DNA of 64,000 bases from Sphingomonas sp. Leaf242 (GCF_001422045.1 NZ_LMLW01000008.1:314501-378500), one strand, 5' to 3'. Shown: positions 17,682-27,016, counted from the first letter of the stretch. A program made the numbers and translations. The notes: a model not told the origin generated them from the letters alone.

Positions 17682-18598
17682 CCGGCCCCACCGACCCACC
17701 ACAGTCTACGCGGGCCGCGGTGCTGATCCCGTTCGGCATCGTCACGCTGATCTGGGGCTCGACCTGGCTCGTCATCCGCGACCAGATCGCGGTTGTGCCG
17801 CCGAGCTGGTCGATCAGCTACCGCTTCCTCGTCGCCGGCATCGCGATGACGATCTACGCAGGCATCAAGCGCGAGAGCTTCAGGTTCGACGCGCGCGGCT
17901 ACGCGTTCGCGGCCGTGATCGGCATCGCGCTGTTCACGTTCAACTTCAACTTCGTCTACCGCGCCGAACATTACGTCACCTCCGGGCTCGTCGCGGTGGT
18001 GTTCGCCCTCCTGCTCGTCCCCAACGCGATCTTCGGCCGCATCTTCCTCAAGCAACGCCTCGGACGGCAGCTGATGGTCGGCTGCGCGGTCGCGATGGCG
18101 GGGGTCGCGCTGCTGTTCGTCAACGAGGCGCGGGTCGATCCGCACGGGCCGCGCTCGGCGACGATCGGCATCGTCCTGACGCTGTGCGGCGTGATGGCCG
18201 CGTCGGTCGCCAACGTCATTCAGGGTAGTGCGTTCGCCAAACGCTATCCCATGGCGCCGACGCTCGCGATGGCGATGCTGATCGGCGCGAGCCTCGATGC
18301 GGCGTTCGCCTGGATCACCGCTGGTCCGCCGGTGTTCGAGCCGCGCTTCGGCTACGTCGCTGGCATCCTCTATCTCGGCGTGTTCGCGTCGGCGCTCGCC
18401 TTCCCGCTGTATTTCAACGTCATCCGCGCGATCGGCCCGGCCAAGGCGGCCTATTCGGGCGTGATCGTACCGGTCATTGCAATGCTGCTATCGACGATCT
18501 TCGAGCGCTATCACTGGTCCACCTTGGCCGTCGCCGGCGCAGTGCTGTCGGGCATCGGCCTCGTCATCGCGCTCAGCGCACGCAGGCCGGCACGGTAA
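17678..18598 (+). CDS. EamA/DMT-family transporter
   Basis: This 306-residue membrane protein has ten predicted transmembrane segments in two EamA repeats. It begins after a short tail with LIPFGIVTLIWGSTWLVIRD, a typical first helix. YRAEHYVTSGLVAVVFALL lies in repeat one and IGPAKAAYSGVIVPVIAMLL in repeat two. Members export amino acids or metabolites. Coupling by a GTGA overlap to threonine aldolase suggests threonine, glycine or a related compound, but this is inference. Its 3' end overlaps the convergent SDR gene by 88 bases. Confidence 0.9.
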   Translation: MTGPTDPPQSTRAAVLIPFGIVTLIWGSTWLVIRDQIAVVPPSWSISYRFLVAGIAMTIYAGIKRESFRFDARGYAFAAVIGIALFTFNFNFVYRAEHYVTSGLVAVVFALLLVPNAIFGRIFLKQRLGRQLMVGCAVAMAGVALLFVNEARVDPHGPRSATIGIVLTLCGVMAASVANVIQGSAFAKRYPMAPTLAMAMLIGASLDAAFAWITAGPPVFEPRFGYVAGILYLGVFASALAFPLYFNVIRAIGPAKAAYSGVIVPVIAMLLSTIFERYHWSTLAVAGAVLSGIGLVIALSARRPAR

Positions 18599-19347
18599 TC
18601 GGGCCAGGCAGGCGTCCAGCCGAGTACCCGCTTAGCTTTGCCGTTCGCCACCCGCCGGTTTTCGTTATAAAAGCCACGCCCCATCGCCGAGAGCTCCTCG
18701 AGCGTCACGAACGGCGGCGCGGGCATCCCGAGCAGCATCGCCGCGAACGCCACGACATCGTTCTGCGACGCGGGCACGTCGTCCGCCAGGTTATACGCCC
18801 CCGCCGGCGCATCGAACCCGGCGATCACGCCCGAGACGATATCGTCGACATGCGCGCGGCTGAACACCTGGCCGGGTTGCTCGATCCTGTGCGCCTTGCC
18901 CTGCCGCACCCGGTCGAGCGGCGAGCGACCGGGCCCATAGATCCCCGGCAACCGGAACGTCCGCGTACCAATGGCCAGCCAGTCCGCATCCGCCGCCGCC
19001 CGCGCGCTCCGACGACCGCCACCGATCGGTGCCGTCTCGTCCACCCACGCGCCCTGCGCATCGCCGTACACCCCCGTCGACGACAGATAGCCGAGCCACG
19101 CGCGCGTCCGCAGCAACAGCGAACCGTAGCGCCCGAGCACGGGGTCCGCCTCATGCTCGGGCGGCACCGACGACAGGATATGCGTCGCCGCCGCGATCTC
19201 CGCCGTCACCGCGTCCGTGTCGTCGAACCGGAGCGTACCACCCCGCCCATCCCGCGTAGTACCGACGACATGCCAGCCATCGGCCGCGAGCCGCTCGGCA
19301 AGCCGCGACGCGGTGTAGCCGAGACCAAAGACCAGCAGCCGGCTCAT
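18511..19347 (-). CDS. NAD(P)-binding SDR-like epimerase/dehydratase family protein
   Basis: This 278-residue Rossmann protein has the nucleotide loop VFGLGYTASRLAERLAADGW at its start. GYLSSTGVYGDAQGAWVDE carries the Ser/Tyr region of extended SDRs. The usual YxxxK is not clear. FRLPGIYGPGRSPLDRVRQG and FSRAHVDDIVSGV are typical of the NAD-dependent epimerase group (YeeZ/SDR a-type). The substrate is unknown. The start ATG 19347 overlaps the stop of the M28 peptidase gene by four bases. Its last 88 bases overlap the end of the DMT transporter gene on the other strand. Confidence 0.85.
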   Translation of the reverse strand: MSRLLVFGLGYTASRLAERLAADGWHVVGTTRDGRGGTLRFDDTDAVTAEIAAATHILSSVPPEHEADPVLGRYGSLLLRTRAWLGYLSSTGVYGDAQGAWVDETAPIGGGRRSARAAADADWLAIGTRTFRLPGIYGPGRSPLDRVRQGKAHRIEQPGQVFSRAHVDDIVSGVIAGFDAPAGAYNLADDVPASQNDVVAFAAMLLGMPAPPFVTLEELSAMGRGFYNENRRVANGKAKRVLGWTPAWPDYRAGLRALSAMTRPMPDSTAPATAKVDQ

Positions 19348-21050
19348 GGCGCCACCGCCGCGCCGGCCGTCGGCCCCTTGTACAACGTCCCGAAATAGTC
19401 GCCCGCATTCCACACCGGCCGCTGCGCGCCGTCGGCGATCTCGCGCGCGATCCGGTAGTTCGCATCGACGAACCGCACGCCCTGGTCCCACAGGATCGGC
19501 TGCGTCAGATCGTCCGACGGCTTGTGGTAATTGTTCGCCATGAAATACGCGACCGCAGCCTTGCCCGGCCCTTTCTGCCCCGGCCACAGGAAGACCGACG
19601 GGATCCCCTTCTGGACGAAGCGGAAGTGATCCGAGCGGACGAAGATGCCCTCCTCCGGCATCGGATCGGGCGACAGGCCGACACCGATCGCCGCCACCGC
19701 CTTCTGCACGATCGGGCCGATCGTCGAACGCTCGGCACCGAACACCACCATGTCCTCGAACTTGTACGTCAGAATCGGCATGTCGAGGTTCACGTCCGCG
19801 ACGATCGAGGTCAGCGGCACGGTCGGGTGGTTGGTGAAATAATCGCTGCCGACCAACCCCTTCTCCTCGCCCGTGACCGCCAGGAACATGATGGTGCGCT
19901 TGGGCGCCTGACCGCTGACGGTGAAGCGCCTGGCCTCCTCGATCAGGCTGGCGATGCCGATCGCGTTGTCGAGCGCGCCGTTGTTGAGCGCGTCGCCCTT
20001 GATCGGTTTCGTGATGCCGATGTGATCGAGATGCGCGGAGAGCACGACGACCTCCTTACCGACCACCGGATCGCTGCCGGGGATCACGCCGATCACGTTG
20101 CTGCTCGCTCCGGGCACGAAGCTCGTCTTGGTGGCGACGGTCAGCGTGCCGACCAGCGGCACCGCCTTGAACTTGGCGTTGTCGCGGTCCGCCTGCTTCA
20201 CGATCCCGCTCCACGGCGTCTTCGCACCCACGAACAGCTTGGCCGCGCCGGCCATGCTGACCGTCCCGAGCGACGGCGCGCCGGGCGCTTCGACCTTGCC
20301 GGTGCCGTCGGGGTTCGCCCACGTCATCCGCGGCGTGGCATAGGAGTCGGCCAGTTTGGCGAAGGTCCGCACCTTGGCCGAGCGCGGGCTCTCCAGCGTG
20401 ATCACGCCGACTGCGCCCTTGGCCTGCGCGATCGCAGCCTTGGTCCCGCCCGACCCGAAGAACGCGCGCTCCTCGCCGCCGAACCGCGCCGGCGAGCCGC
20501 CGAAATACGCGACGATCTTGCCGCGCACGTCGACGCCCTTGTAGTCGTCCTGCCCATATTGCGGCGCGTCGATACCGTAACCGACGAACACGACGGGCGC
20601 CGAGACGCTGGTCTCCGCCTTCGCGCCATTCGCGGCGGGCACGTAATCCTCACCGAACACGAGCGGCTGCGCAGGCCCGCGACCGGTCCAGACGAAATCG
20701 CCCTTGCTCGCCGCCTTGTACGACACGAGCGGCACGGTCTGGAGATACCCGCCCTGATCGCCACCGGGACGGAGGCCAGCGGCATAGAATTGCGCGGCGA
20801 CATACTGCGCAGCGATATCGAACTCGGGACTGCCAGCCTCGCGACCCTTCATCGCATCCGACGCGAGGAACAGCACATGCGCCTTCATCGCCGCCTGGTC
20901 CGCCGGCAGCGGCGCGGCGAGCTTCGCGTTCACCTCGGCCGTATTCGGCGCGGTCACCGGAGCCGGCGCGGGGGCAGCTTGGGGCGCAGTCTGAGCAAGG
21001 GCGGAGGTAGAAAGCGCGAGCACCGCGAGCGCGTCGATAGGACGATACAT
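19344..21050 (-). CDS. Secreted M28-family zinc metallopeptidase
   Basis: This 568-residue exported peptidase starts with a signal sequence (MYRPIDALAVLALSTSALAQ) and an Ala/Pro linker. A protease-associated (PA) insert covers roughly residues 130-280. The M28 domain has metal ligands in LSAHLDHIGI, GALDNAIGIAS, VTGEEKGLVGSDYF (catalytic Glu pair), VNLDMP and SDHFRFVQKGIPS. It probably acts as an aminopeptidase in the periplasm. The stop overlaps the start of the SDR gene (ATGA). It is divergent from pepN, another peptidase, with about 105 bases between the starts. Confidence 0.92.
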   Translation of the reverse strand: MYRPIDALAVLALSTSALAQTAPQAAPAPAPVTAPNTAEVNAKLAAPLPADQAAMKAHVLFLASDAMKGREAGSPEFDIAAQYVAAQFYAAGLRPGGDQGGYLQTVPLVSYKAASKGDFVWTGRGPAQPLVFGEDYVPAANGAKAETSVSAPVVFVGYGIDAPQYGQDDYKGVDVRGKIVAYFGGSPARFGGEERAFFGSGGTKAAIAQAKGAVGVITLESPRSAKVRTFAKLADSYATPRMTWANPDGTGKVEAPGAPSLGTVSMAGAAKLFVGAKTPWSGIVKQADRDNAKFKAVPLVGTLTVATKTSFVPGASSNVIGVIPGSDPVVGKEVVVLSAHLDHIGITKPIKGDALNNGALDNAIGIASLIEEARRFTVSGQAPKRTIMFLAVTGEEKGLVGSDYFTNHPTVPLTSIVADVNLDMPILTYKFEDMVVFGAERSTIGPIVQKAVAAIGVGLSPDPMPEEGIFVRSDHFRFVQKGIPSVFLWPGQKGPGKAAVAYFMANNYHKPSDDLTQPILWDQGVRFVDANYRIAREIADGAQRPVWNAGDYFGTLYKGPTAGAAVAP

Positions 21051-21156
21051 CCGGAAATCCTTGCAAAGGGAACGTGTTGCAGCGGCGTAGCATCCACCGT
21101 CACCCGCGCAAGCTTTGGCTGGCGATAGGCGGGCGCGGCCCTATATTCGCAAACAT

Positions 21157-23745
21157 ATGCTCGATATCCAGAACAGTCTCGCCCACCCGCTCGTCATTCG
21201 CCGCGAGGACTATACCCCGCCCGAGTGGCTGGTCCCCGAGACGAAACTGGATTTCGACCTCGATCCCGCCACCACCCGCGTAACGGCAACATTGTCGGTG
21301 ACGCGCAACGGCGATCACGCCGCACCGCTGCGGCTCGACGGCGCGGGCCAGAAGCCGCTTTCGGTCACGGTCGATGGCGTCGCGATCAACGACTGGCGGA
21401 TCGACGGCGAACAGCTCGTCATCCCGCTCACCGGCGCCTCGCATGTCGTCGAGACTCAGGTCGAGATCGCCCCCGATCGCAACACGCAGTTGATGGGGCT
21501 CTATGCCTCGGGCGGCAATCTCTGTACCCAGTGCGAGGCGGAAGGCTTCCGCCGCATCACCTATTTCCCCGACCGCCCCGACGTGCTCAGCGTCTATTCA
21601 GTGCGGATGACCGCGGACAGGAAGCACTTCCCCGTGCTGCTCGCGAACGGCGATCCGGTCGCGCAGCGTGATCTCGACGACGACCGCCACTGGGCGACCT
21701 GGCACGATCCGTTCCCCAAGCCGTCGTACCTGTTCGCACTGGTCGCCGGCGATCTCGCGGTGAACCGCAGCAGCTTCACGACGATGTCGGGCCGCGAGGT
21801 TTCGCTCGGCATCTGGGTGCGCGAGGCCGACCTGCCCAAGACCGACCACGCGTTGAAGGCGCTCGAACTCGCGATGGCGTGGGACGAGACGACCTATGGC
21901 CGCGAGTATGATCTCGAAATGTTCAACATCGTCGCGGTCGACGACTTCAATTTTGGGGCGATGGAGAACAAGGGGCTCAACATCTTCAATTCGCGCTACA
22001 TCTTGGCCGACCCGGATACCGCGACCGATTACGATTACGACGCGATCGCCGCGGTCGTCGCGCACGAATATTTCCACAACTGGTCGGGCAACCGGATCAC
22101 CTGCCGCGACTGGTTCCAGCTTTCGCTCAAGGAAGGCTTCACGGTCTATCGCGACCAGGGCTTCTCCGCCGACCAGGGTTCGCGCGCGGTCAAGCGGATC
22201 GAGGACGTCCGCGGCCTGCGCGCGTCGCAATTTCCCGAGGATTCCGGCCCGCTCGCGCACCCCGTGCGCCCCGAATCCTACCAGGAGATCTCCAACTTCT
22301 ACACCGCGACGATCTACAACAAGGGCGCCGAACTGATCCGGATGATGGCCGCGATCCTTGGACCGCAGGGGTTCCGCGCAGGCACAGACCTGTATTTCGA
22401 TCGCTACGACGGCACGGCGGCGACCTGCGAGGATTTCGTGACCTCGATGGAGGAAGGCGGCAAGGTCGACCTTACCCAGTTCCGCCTCTGGTATTCGCAG
22501 GCGGGCACGCCGCGTGTCTCAGCGAGCCTGTCGCATGACGGCGACCGCGCGACCTTGCGGCTCGCGCAACAGGTGCCCGCGACGCCCGGCCAGCCGGTGA
22601 AGTCGCCGATGGTGCTGCCGCTGCGGGTGAAGCTGTTCGGTGCCGAGTCCGGTGCAGCGCTGACGGACGAACGCCTCGTCCTGTTCGACGACACGCTCGA
22701 CACGATCGAATTCGAAGGCCTCGCCGAGCGCCCGGTGCTATCGATCAACCGCGGCTTCTCCGCCCCGGTGGTGGTCGAAAGCGACCGCACCGCCGCCGAT
22801 CTCGCCTTCCTCAGCGCGCACGACGACGATCCGTTCGCGCGCTACGAGGCGATGCAGCAGTTGATGCTCGACACGCTGGTCGCCTCGGCGGGCGGGCATG
22901 CGGATCACGAGGCCGTGATCGCCGCGGTCGCGAACACGCTCGCCAACACCAATCTCGATCTGGCGTTCGTCGCGGAGGCCGTATTACTGCCGTCGGAGAG
23001 CTTCATCGGCGACCAGATGGCCGTCGTCGATCCCGACGCGATCTTCCGCGCCCGCGAGGCGCTGCGCCGCGATCTCGGCACGCGGCTGGAAGCGCAATGG
23101 CGACAGGCTTACGCACGTGGCGAGGGCCAGTCCTACGCCTATACGCCGGAGGGCAAGGGGCTGCGTCGCCTGCGGTCGGTCGCGCTAGGCTATATAGCAA
23201 CGAGCGGCGCGGATGATGCAGCGGACCTTGCCTTCGCGCAGTTCGATTCGGCAGACAACATGACCGACCGGATGGGCGCGCTGACGACGCTGGTCAGCAG
23301 CGAGTCCGAGATCCGCACCACCGCGCTCGACATCTTCTACAGCCAATATTGCGACAACCCGCTGGTGCTCGACAAGTGGTTCCAGGCGCAAGCGCAGTCG
23401 TCGCGCGACGATACCGGCGCGATCGTCGCGGGGCTGGCCGAGCATGCCGACTTCACGCTGACCAACCCCAACCGCGCCCGCTCGCTGATCGGCGCGTTCG
23501 GCGCGAACCAGCGGGCGTTCAACAATGCCGACGGCAGTGGCTACCGGTTCCTCGCCGACCAGCTAATCGCGCTCGACCGCCTAAACCCACAGACCGCGGC
23601 GAAGCTTCTCCCGCCGCTGGGGCGCTGGCGCCGGTTCGATTCGGCGCGCGCCGGGCTGATGCGCGCGGAACTGGAGCGGATCGTGCGGACGCCGGGGCTG
23701 TCGAAGGATGTGTTCGAGCAGGCGTCCAAGAGTCTCGAAGGCTGA
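21157..23745 (+). CDS. pepN: Aminopeptidase N (M1 family)
   Basis: This cytoplasmic broad-specificity aminopeptidase has 862 residues, close to the bacterial PepN length. The exopeptidase motif GAMEN is at residues 267-271. The zinc site HEYFH at 303-307 is followed 18 residues later by Glu326 (HExxH-x18-E). The N-terminal domain has LYASGGNLCTQCEAEGFRRI as in gammaproteobacterial PepN. A C-terminal helical domain (about 540-860) is complete. The frame extends 14 codons upstream, but ATG 21157 gives the family start. Confidence 0.97.
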   Translation: MLDIQNSLAHPLVIRREDYTPPEWLVPETKLDFDLDPATTRVTATLSVTRNGDHAAPLRLDGAGQKPLSVTVDGVAINDWRIDGEQLVIPLTGASHVVETQVEIAPDRNTQLMGLYASGGNLCTQCEAEGFRRITYFPDRPDVLSVYSVRMTADRKHFPVLLANGDPVAQRDLDDDRHWATWHDPFPKPSYLFALVAGDLAVNRSSFTTMSGREVSLGIWVREADLPKTDHALKALELAMAWDETTYGREYDLEMFNIVAVDDFNFGAMENKGLNIFNSRYILADPDTATDYDYDAIAAVVAHEYFHNWSGNRITCRDWFQLSLKEGFTVYRDQGFSADQGSRAVKRIEDVRGLRASQFPEDSGPLAHPVRPESYQEISNFYTATIYNKGAELIRMMAAILGPQGFRAGTDLYFDRYDGTAATCEDFVTSMEEGGKVDLTQFRLWYSQAGTPRVSASLSHDGDRATLRLAQQVPATPGQPVKSPMVLPLRVKLFGAESGAALTDERLVLFDDTLDTIEFEGLAERPVLSINRGFSAPVVVESDRTAADLAFLSAHDDDPFARYEAMQQLMLDTLVASAGGHADHEAVIAAVANTLANTNLDLAFVAEAVLLPSESFIGDQMAVVDPDAIFRAREALRRDLGTRLEAQWRQAYARGEGQSYAYTPEGKGLRRLRSVALGYIATSGADDAADLAFAQFDSADNMTDRMGALTTLVSSESEIRTTALDIFYSQYCDNPLVLDKWFQAQAQSSRDDTGAIVAGLAEHADFTLTNPNRARSLIGAFGANQRAFNNADGSGYRFLADQLIALDRLNPQTAAKLLPPLGRWRRFDSARAGLMRAELERIVRTPGLSKDVFEQASKSLEG

Positions 23746-23752
23746 ACCGATT

Positions 23753-23780
23753 TGATCCTCCCCCGCCAGGGGGAGGATCA
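23753..23780. terminator. Hairpin between convergent pepN and tadA
   Basis: A perfect 12-bp stem (TGATCCTCCCCC and its complement) closes a 4-base GCCA loop 8 bases after the pepN stop. There is no T-tract. Its position between convergent genes fits a bidirectional terminator. Confidence 0.6.
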
Positions 23781-23796
23781 CGGAAATGCGCTGCCC

Positions 23797-24246
23797 CTAC
23801 CGACGGCTCGCAAAGAACTCCCGCAGGATCATTGCCGCCTCTGTTTCCGCAATCCCCGCATAAATCTCGGGCCGATGATGACACGTCGGCTGCCCGAAAA
23901 ACCGCGGTCCATGCTCGACCGCGCCGCCCTTCGCATCCGCCGCCCCATAATAGAGCCGCGAGATCCGGGCATGCGCGATCGCCCCGGCACACATCGCGCA
24001 CGGCTCCAGCGTCACCCAGAGATCGCACCCCTCGAGCCGGTCACTCCCCAAAACCAGAGCCGCAGCGCGAATCGCCTGGATCTCGGCATGCGCAGTCGGA
24101 TCGCACAACGCTCGCGGCGCATTGGCCGCCGTCCCGATAATCACGCCGTCCTTAACGACAACGGCACCGACCGGGACTTCCCCAGCCAGCGCCGCATCGC
24201 GTGCCGCGTCGAGCGCGCGGCGCATAGGGACGGGAACGGGGAACAT
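23797..24246 (-). CDS. tadA: tRNA-specific adenosine deaminase
   Basis: TadA converts adenosine 34 to inosine in tRNA-Arg(ACG). The 149-residue protein has the cytidine/adenosine deaminase zinc site: DPTAHAEIQAIR (His and catalytic Glu) and TLEPCAMCAGAI (two Cys). GEVPVGAVVVKDGVIIG at the start and the C-terminal YAGIAETEAAMILREFF match TadA. It faces pepN tail to tail. Confidence 0.96.
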   Translation of the reverse strand: MFPVPVPMRRALDAARDAALAGEVPVGAVVVKDGVIIGTAANAPRALCDPTAHAEIQAIRAAALVLGSDRLEGCDLWVTLEPCAMCAGAIAHARISRLYYGAADAKGGAVEHGPRFFGQPTCHHRPEIYAGIAETEAAMILREFFASRR

Positions 24247-24285
24247 GGCCTCAGGCCCTGCCCCGCCGCCCGCGTTCCGTAAAGA

Positions 24286-24504
24286 TCAGTTCGGTGCCTG
24301 GCTGTTGCCCGGCTTCTCGACGTTGATCGTTGGGACGGCGACCGTCTTGTTCTCGGTGCCGAGCGTGACCTTGGCGACGTCCGCCTGGAACTTCGGTGCC
24401 TGGACGACGCCCTGGCGGGTCTGGTCGATATTGATGATCCCGAAATACATCAGGCCGACCACGACGAGCACCACAATCGCGACCAGTGACAAGAGCGTAC
24501 GCAT
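24286..24504 (-). CDS. Small single-pass membrane protein, unknown
   Basis: This 72-residue protein has one N-terminal transmembrane segment (LLSLVAIVVLVVVGLMYFGI) and a polar tail (INIDQTRQGVVQAPKFQADV) that ends in KPGNSQAPN. It has no cysteine after the hydrophobic stretch, so it is a membrane anchor rather than a lipoprotein. I do not recognise a named family. Similar short proteins occur in sphingomonads. ATG 24504 is preceded by an AAAGGGG-like stretch on the minus strand. Confidence 0.65.
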   Translation of the reverse strand: MRTLLSLVAIVVLVVVGLMYFGIINIDQTRQGVVQAPKFQADVAKVTLGTENKTVAVPTINVEKPGNSQAPN

Positions 24505-24686
24505 AAGACATCCCCTTTTATTGAACAGTTCGATAGCGTAACAACGTCGTCGATCGCTGCGGGTTGCACAATGCCCATCGCGAACAGCCGCAGGCACGTT
24601 CGACGTGAATCGGTTGACGAAAGCCGGCGTGCCAGCTATCCGCGCGCCTTTCCGGGGTTCCTCCCGACACTTGAATAGGTAATCAC

Positions 24687-24986
24687 ATGTCGCGCATCTG
24701 CGAACTGACCGGCAAGGGCCGGATGGTCGGGAACAACGTCTCCCACGCCAACAACAAGACCAAGCGCACGTTCCTGCCGAACCTGCAGAACGTCACGCTG
24801 CTTTCCGATTCGCTCGAGAAGGGCGTCAAGCTGCGCGTCTCGACGCACGGCCTGCGTACCGTCGAGCACAACGGTGGCCTCGACAACTGGCTGGTGAAGG
24901 TCTCGGACGACAAGCTGTCGCTCCGCGTTCGTCGCCTGAAGCGCGAAGTCGTCAAGAAGATCGCAGCATCGGCCGTCGCCGCCTAA
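24687..24986 (+). CDS. rpmB: 50S ribosomal protein L28
   Basis: This 99-residue ribosomal protein starts [20 protein letters not shown], the canonical L28 N-terminus, with [16 protein letters not shown] and [19 protein letters not shown] after it. The two-Cys zinc form is not present. A strong hairpin follows about 50 bases downstream. Confidence 0.98.
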   Translation: MSRICELTGKGRMVGNNVSHANNKTKRTFLPNLQNVTLLSDSLEKGVKLRVSTHGLRTVEHNGGLDNWLVKVSDDKLSLRVRRLKREVVKKIAASAVAA

Positions 24987-25038
24987 CAGCGACGGCTGGC
25001 GGTTGTCGCCTAATAGCGACGTGGTACTGCGATCACCG

Positions 25039-25080
25039 CGGCCCGCCCTGCACCTAGCAGGGCGGGCCGTCGGCGTTTGT
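25039..25080 (+). terminator. Rho-independent-like terminator of rpmB
   Basis: A 12-bp stem (CGGCCCGCCCTG paired with CAGGGCGGGCCG) with a CACCTAG loop is followed by TCGGCGTTTGT. It lies between rpmB and the convergent phytase-esterase-like gene, so it may serve both. Confidence 0.75.
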
Positions 25081-25084
25081 AAGG

Positions 25085-26110
25085 CTAGCGATCCAGCCGG
25101 AACTTCAGCAGCAGCGTGCGCTGGAGAAACATCTGGTTGTCGTCCGACACGATCCACACGATCGTCGCGCCGTTCTCGACCGTCGTGTCGATCCCTTCGA
25201 AATTATCGTGGATCAGCGGCGCGTCGATCGTCGCGATCAGACGGCCGCGCGCGATTCGCCCTGCTGACACCTCCCGTGAGACGACTCGCGATATCCGGTT
25301 GGACCAGCGGAACGGCAGCCTGAAGCCGCGATCGAGCACCAGCAGGTCTCCGTTCGGCAATGCGGTGACGTCGGATGGATCGTAGCGGCCATAGGGTTCG
25401 TAGGCGAAACGTTGCGGCGGCCCGATCTGAGTCGGATCCCCCGCGAAGATCATCGCCTGGCGCGTGTGCAGCCGCTCGTCTTCCGACCGACTCCAATCCG
25501 AGGGACGAGCATGCGCCACCTCGCTGATGACCACGAACCGGCCATCCGGCATGCGGGCCATCGACTCGGCACCGCCATTGGCGGGCCATTTTCGCATCGC
25601 CTCAGGATTCACGCGGGACTCGTAGCGCGCGAACCCGGACGAATATCGCCAGATCGCGTTGCGGTATTCGAAGCCGACCCAGACCTGCCCCGTCCGCGGG
25701 TCGATCGCCATCGATTCGCTGTCACGGTCGCCCTTCTCCCAGCCGATGCCGGGCCCGGCGGGCAAGTTGGCGAAGGCGATCGCATGCGGCCGCCAATCCT
25801 GCCCCATGTGAAACTGGACGATATTGCCGCCGTCGCTGAGCAGCGTGAATCGGTCGTCCGTGCCAGAGTGCGCGACATCGAGCGACGAGAAGCCGCCGAA
25901 CGCCGGATCGCGGCTGTCGAGGGCCACGCCACCAAGATACGTCAGCCCGCCAACGCGCACATGTCGCGGGTCGGTGCGATCGAGCATGACCCGCGTCGCG
26001 GTCAATTGCGCGCTCTTGCCGAGCAGGTCGAGCCGCGCTTCACCCGACCAGGTCGGGACGATCGTATAGACGCTCGCGCATACGAACAGGATAGTGATCA
26101 GGCGCCGCAT
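25085..26110 (-). CDS. Exported esterase-like/phytase-like beta-propeller protein
   Basis: This 341-residue protein has an N-terminal hydrophobic export segment (LITILFVCASVYTIVPTW). A domain resembling the 'esterase-like activity of phytase' family (PF13449) follows. Diagnostic-looking pieces are GGFSSLDVAH near residue 75, DSESMAIDPRTGQVWVGFE, GGAESMARMPDGRFVVISE and LDRGFRLPFRW. The propeller would act in the periplasm. The enzymatic activity is only assumed from the family name. It is divergent from the glycine-zipper gene with 155 bases between starts. Confidence 0.8.
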   Translation of the reverse strand: MRRLITILFVCASVYTIVPTWSGEARLDLLGKSAQLTATRVMLDRTDPRHVRVGGLTYLGGVALDSRDPAFGGFSSLDVAHSGTDDRFTLLSDGGNIVQFHMGQDWRPHAIAFANLPAGPGIGWEKGDRDSESMAIDPRTGQVWVGFEYRNAIWRYSSGFARYESRVNPEAMRKWPANGGAESMARMPDGRFVVISEVAHARPSDWSRSEDERLHTRQAMIFAGDPTQIGPPQRFAYEPYGRYDPSDVTALPNGDLLVLDRGFRLPFRWSNRISRVVSREVSAGRIARGRLIATIDAPLIHDNFEGIDTTVENGATIVWIVSDDNQMFLQRTLLLKFRLDR

Positions 26111-26265
26111 CGCGTCCTAATAGGGTGTCCGGCGATCCGCGGAAGCATGAACAGCGGATAACGGAGGCATTCAGGCTTAGCTCAATGCGAATCACCCATA
26201 AGCGTCTCATCGAGGATGGAAGCACGGCCCCCGCCGCCGCCGAAATCCCCAACGGGAGACGCACG

Positions 26266-26661
26266 ATGTTCAAGACTTTTACACTCGCCGCCAGTGCCCT
26301 CGCATTGGGTGCGACCGCCCTCGTTCCCGCCGCCGCCGATGCGCAGCGCTGGGGCTCGCGCTACGAGCGTGGCTACGATGGGTATCAGGACGGCTATCGC
26401 GGATACGATCGCGGTTACGACCGGAGCGACTATCGGGAGTACCGCGGCAACGACCGCCGCTACAATTACAACGCGCGGAGCCGTCGCGGTTGCGACAACA
26501 CAGGCGGCACCATCATCGGCGCGCTCGCCGGCGGCCTGCTCGGCCACACCATCGCCGGTCGCGGTGACCGGACGATCGGGACCCTGCTCGGCGCGGCCGG
26601 CGGTGGTCTGGCAGGCAACGCGATCGATAAGTCGGATAACCCCGGGTACTGCCGCCGATAG
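26266..26661 (+). CDS. Glycine-zipper 2TM-domain envelope protein
   Basis: This 131-residue exported protein has a signal peptide (MFKTFTLAASALALGATALV ... ADAQ). A Tyr/Gly/Asp/Arg-rich low-complexity region of YRGYDRGYDR type follows (about residues 28-70). The glycine zipper IIGALAGGLLGHTIAG and LLGAAGGGLAGNAID closes it. Such domains insert in membranes or oligomerise (RcnB/SlyB-like envelope proteins). ATG 26266 has GGGAG 7 bases upstream. The upstream frame to 26125 has no family resemblance. The transcript appears to extend through a structured 3' element to a terminator at 26822. Confidence 0.82.
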   Translation: MFKTFTLAASALALGATALVPAAADAQRWGSRYERGYDGYQDGYRGYDRGYDRSDYREYRGNDRRYNYNARSRRGCDNTGGTIIGALAGGLLGHTIAGRGDRTIGTLLGAAGGGLAGNAIDKSDNPGYCRR

Positions 26662-26766
26662 GGCCGGCAACGCCCGGGCCGGTGCGAGCGAAAGCGAGCA
26701 ATCGCCGGCACGGACGGCGGGCAGGCGCTTAGCCTGACCCGACCGACGACGGCTTTGCCGACGTCC
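26662..26766 (+). repeat. Family G structured element, copy 1 (3' UTR of glycine-zipper gene)
   Basis: The element starts at the base after the stop codon. It contains GGCAACG, GCGAGCGAAAGCGAGC, CGCCGGCACGGACGGCGGG and GACGACGGCTTTGCCGACG, several of which can pair locally. The copy at 38418-38537 follows phaB in the same position and orientation. Because the terminator lies downstream at 26822, this element should be transcribed with the gene. Confidence 0.75.
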
Positions 26767-26821
26767 CGCTCGTTCGAGCCACACCAGTTTCCCAGTTCCC
26801 TCGCGTAGCGTATCGAGGGCG

Positions 26822-26858
26822 AGGGCCGGCTTCCCGTACGGGAGCCGGCCCTTTGTTC
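26822..26858 (+). terminator. Strong hairpin terminator after the glycine-zipper gene
   Basis: A stem of about 15 bp (AGGGCCGGCTTCCCG with GGGAGCCGGCCCT, one bulged T) is followed by TTTGTTCGT. It lies 160 bases downstream of the stop codon. Confidence 0.75.
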
Positions 26859-26904
26859 GTCTGCACTCGAGCATTCTCCGCATCGGTAATTCAACTGCCC
26901 CGCT

Positions 26905-26989
26905 CCGTCATCCTGACGAAAGTCAGGACCCAGGTTAACTGACCACCGTCGATCTCGACTCTGGGTCCTGACTTTCGTCAGGATGACGG
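26905..26989. repeat. Family B palindromic element, copy 1
   Basis: The arms GTCATCCTGACGAAAGTCAG followed by GACCCAG, and CTGGGTCCTGACTTTCGTCA followed by GGATGAC, are perfect reverse complements. They flank about 25 bases. Copies occur at 56605 and 59819. Confidence 0.9.
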
Positions 26990-27016
26990 TGGGTCGTCAG
27001 GACGGTGGGTGGCTAG

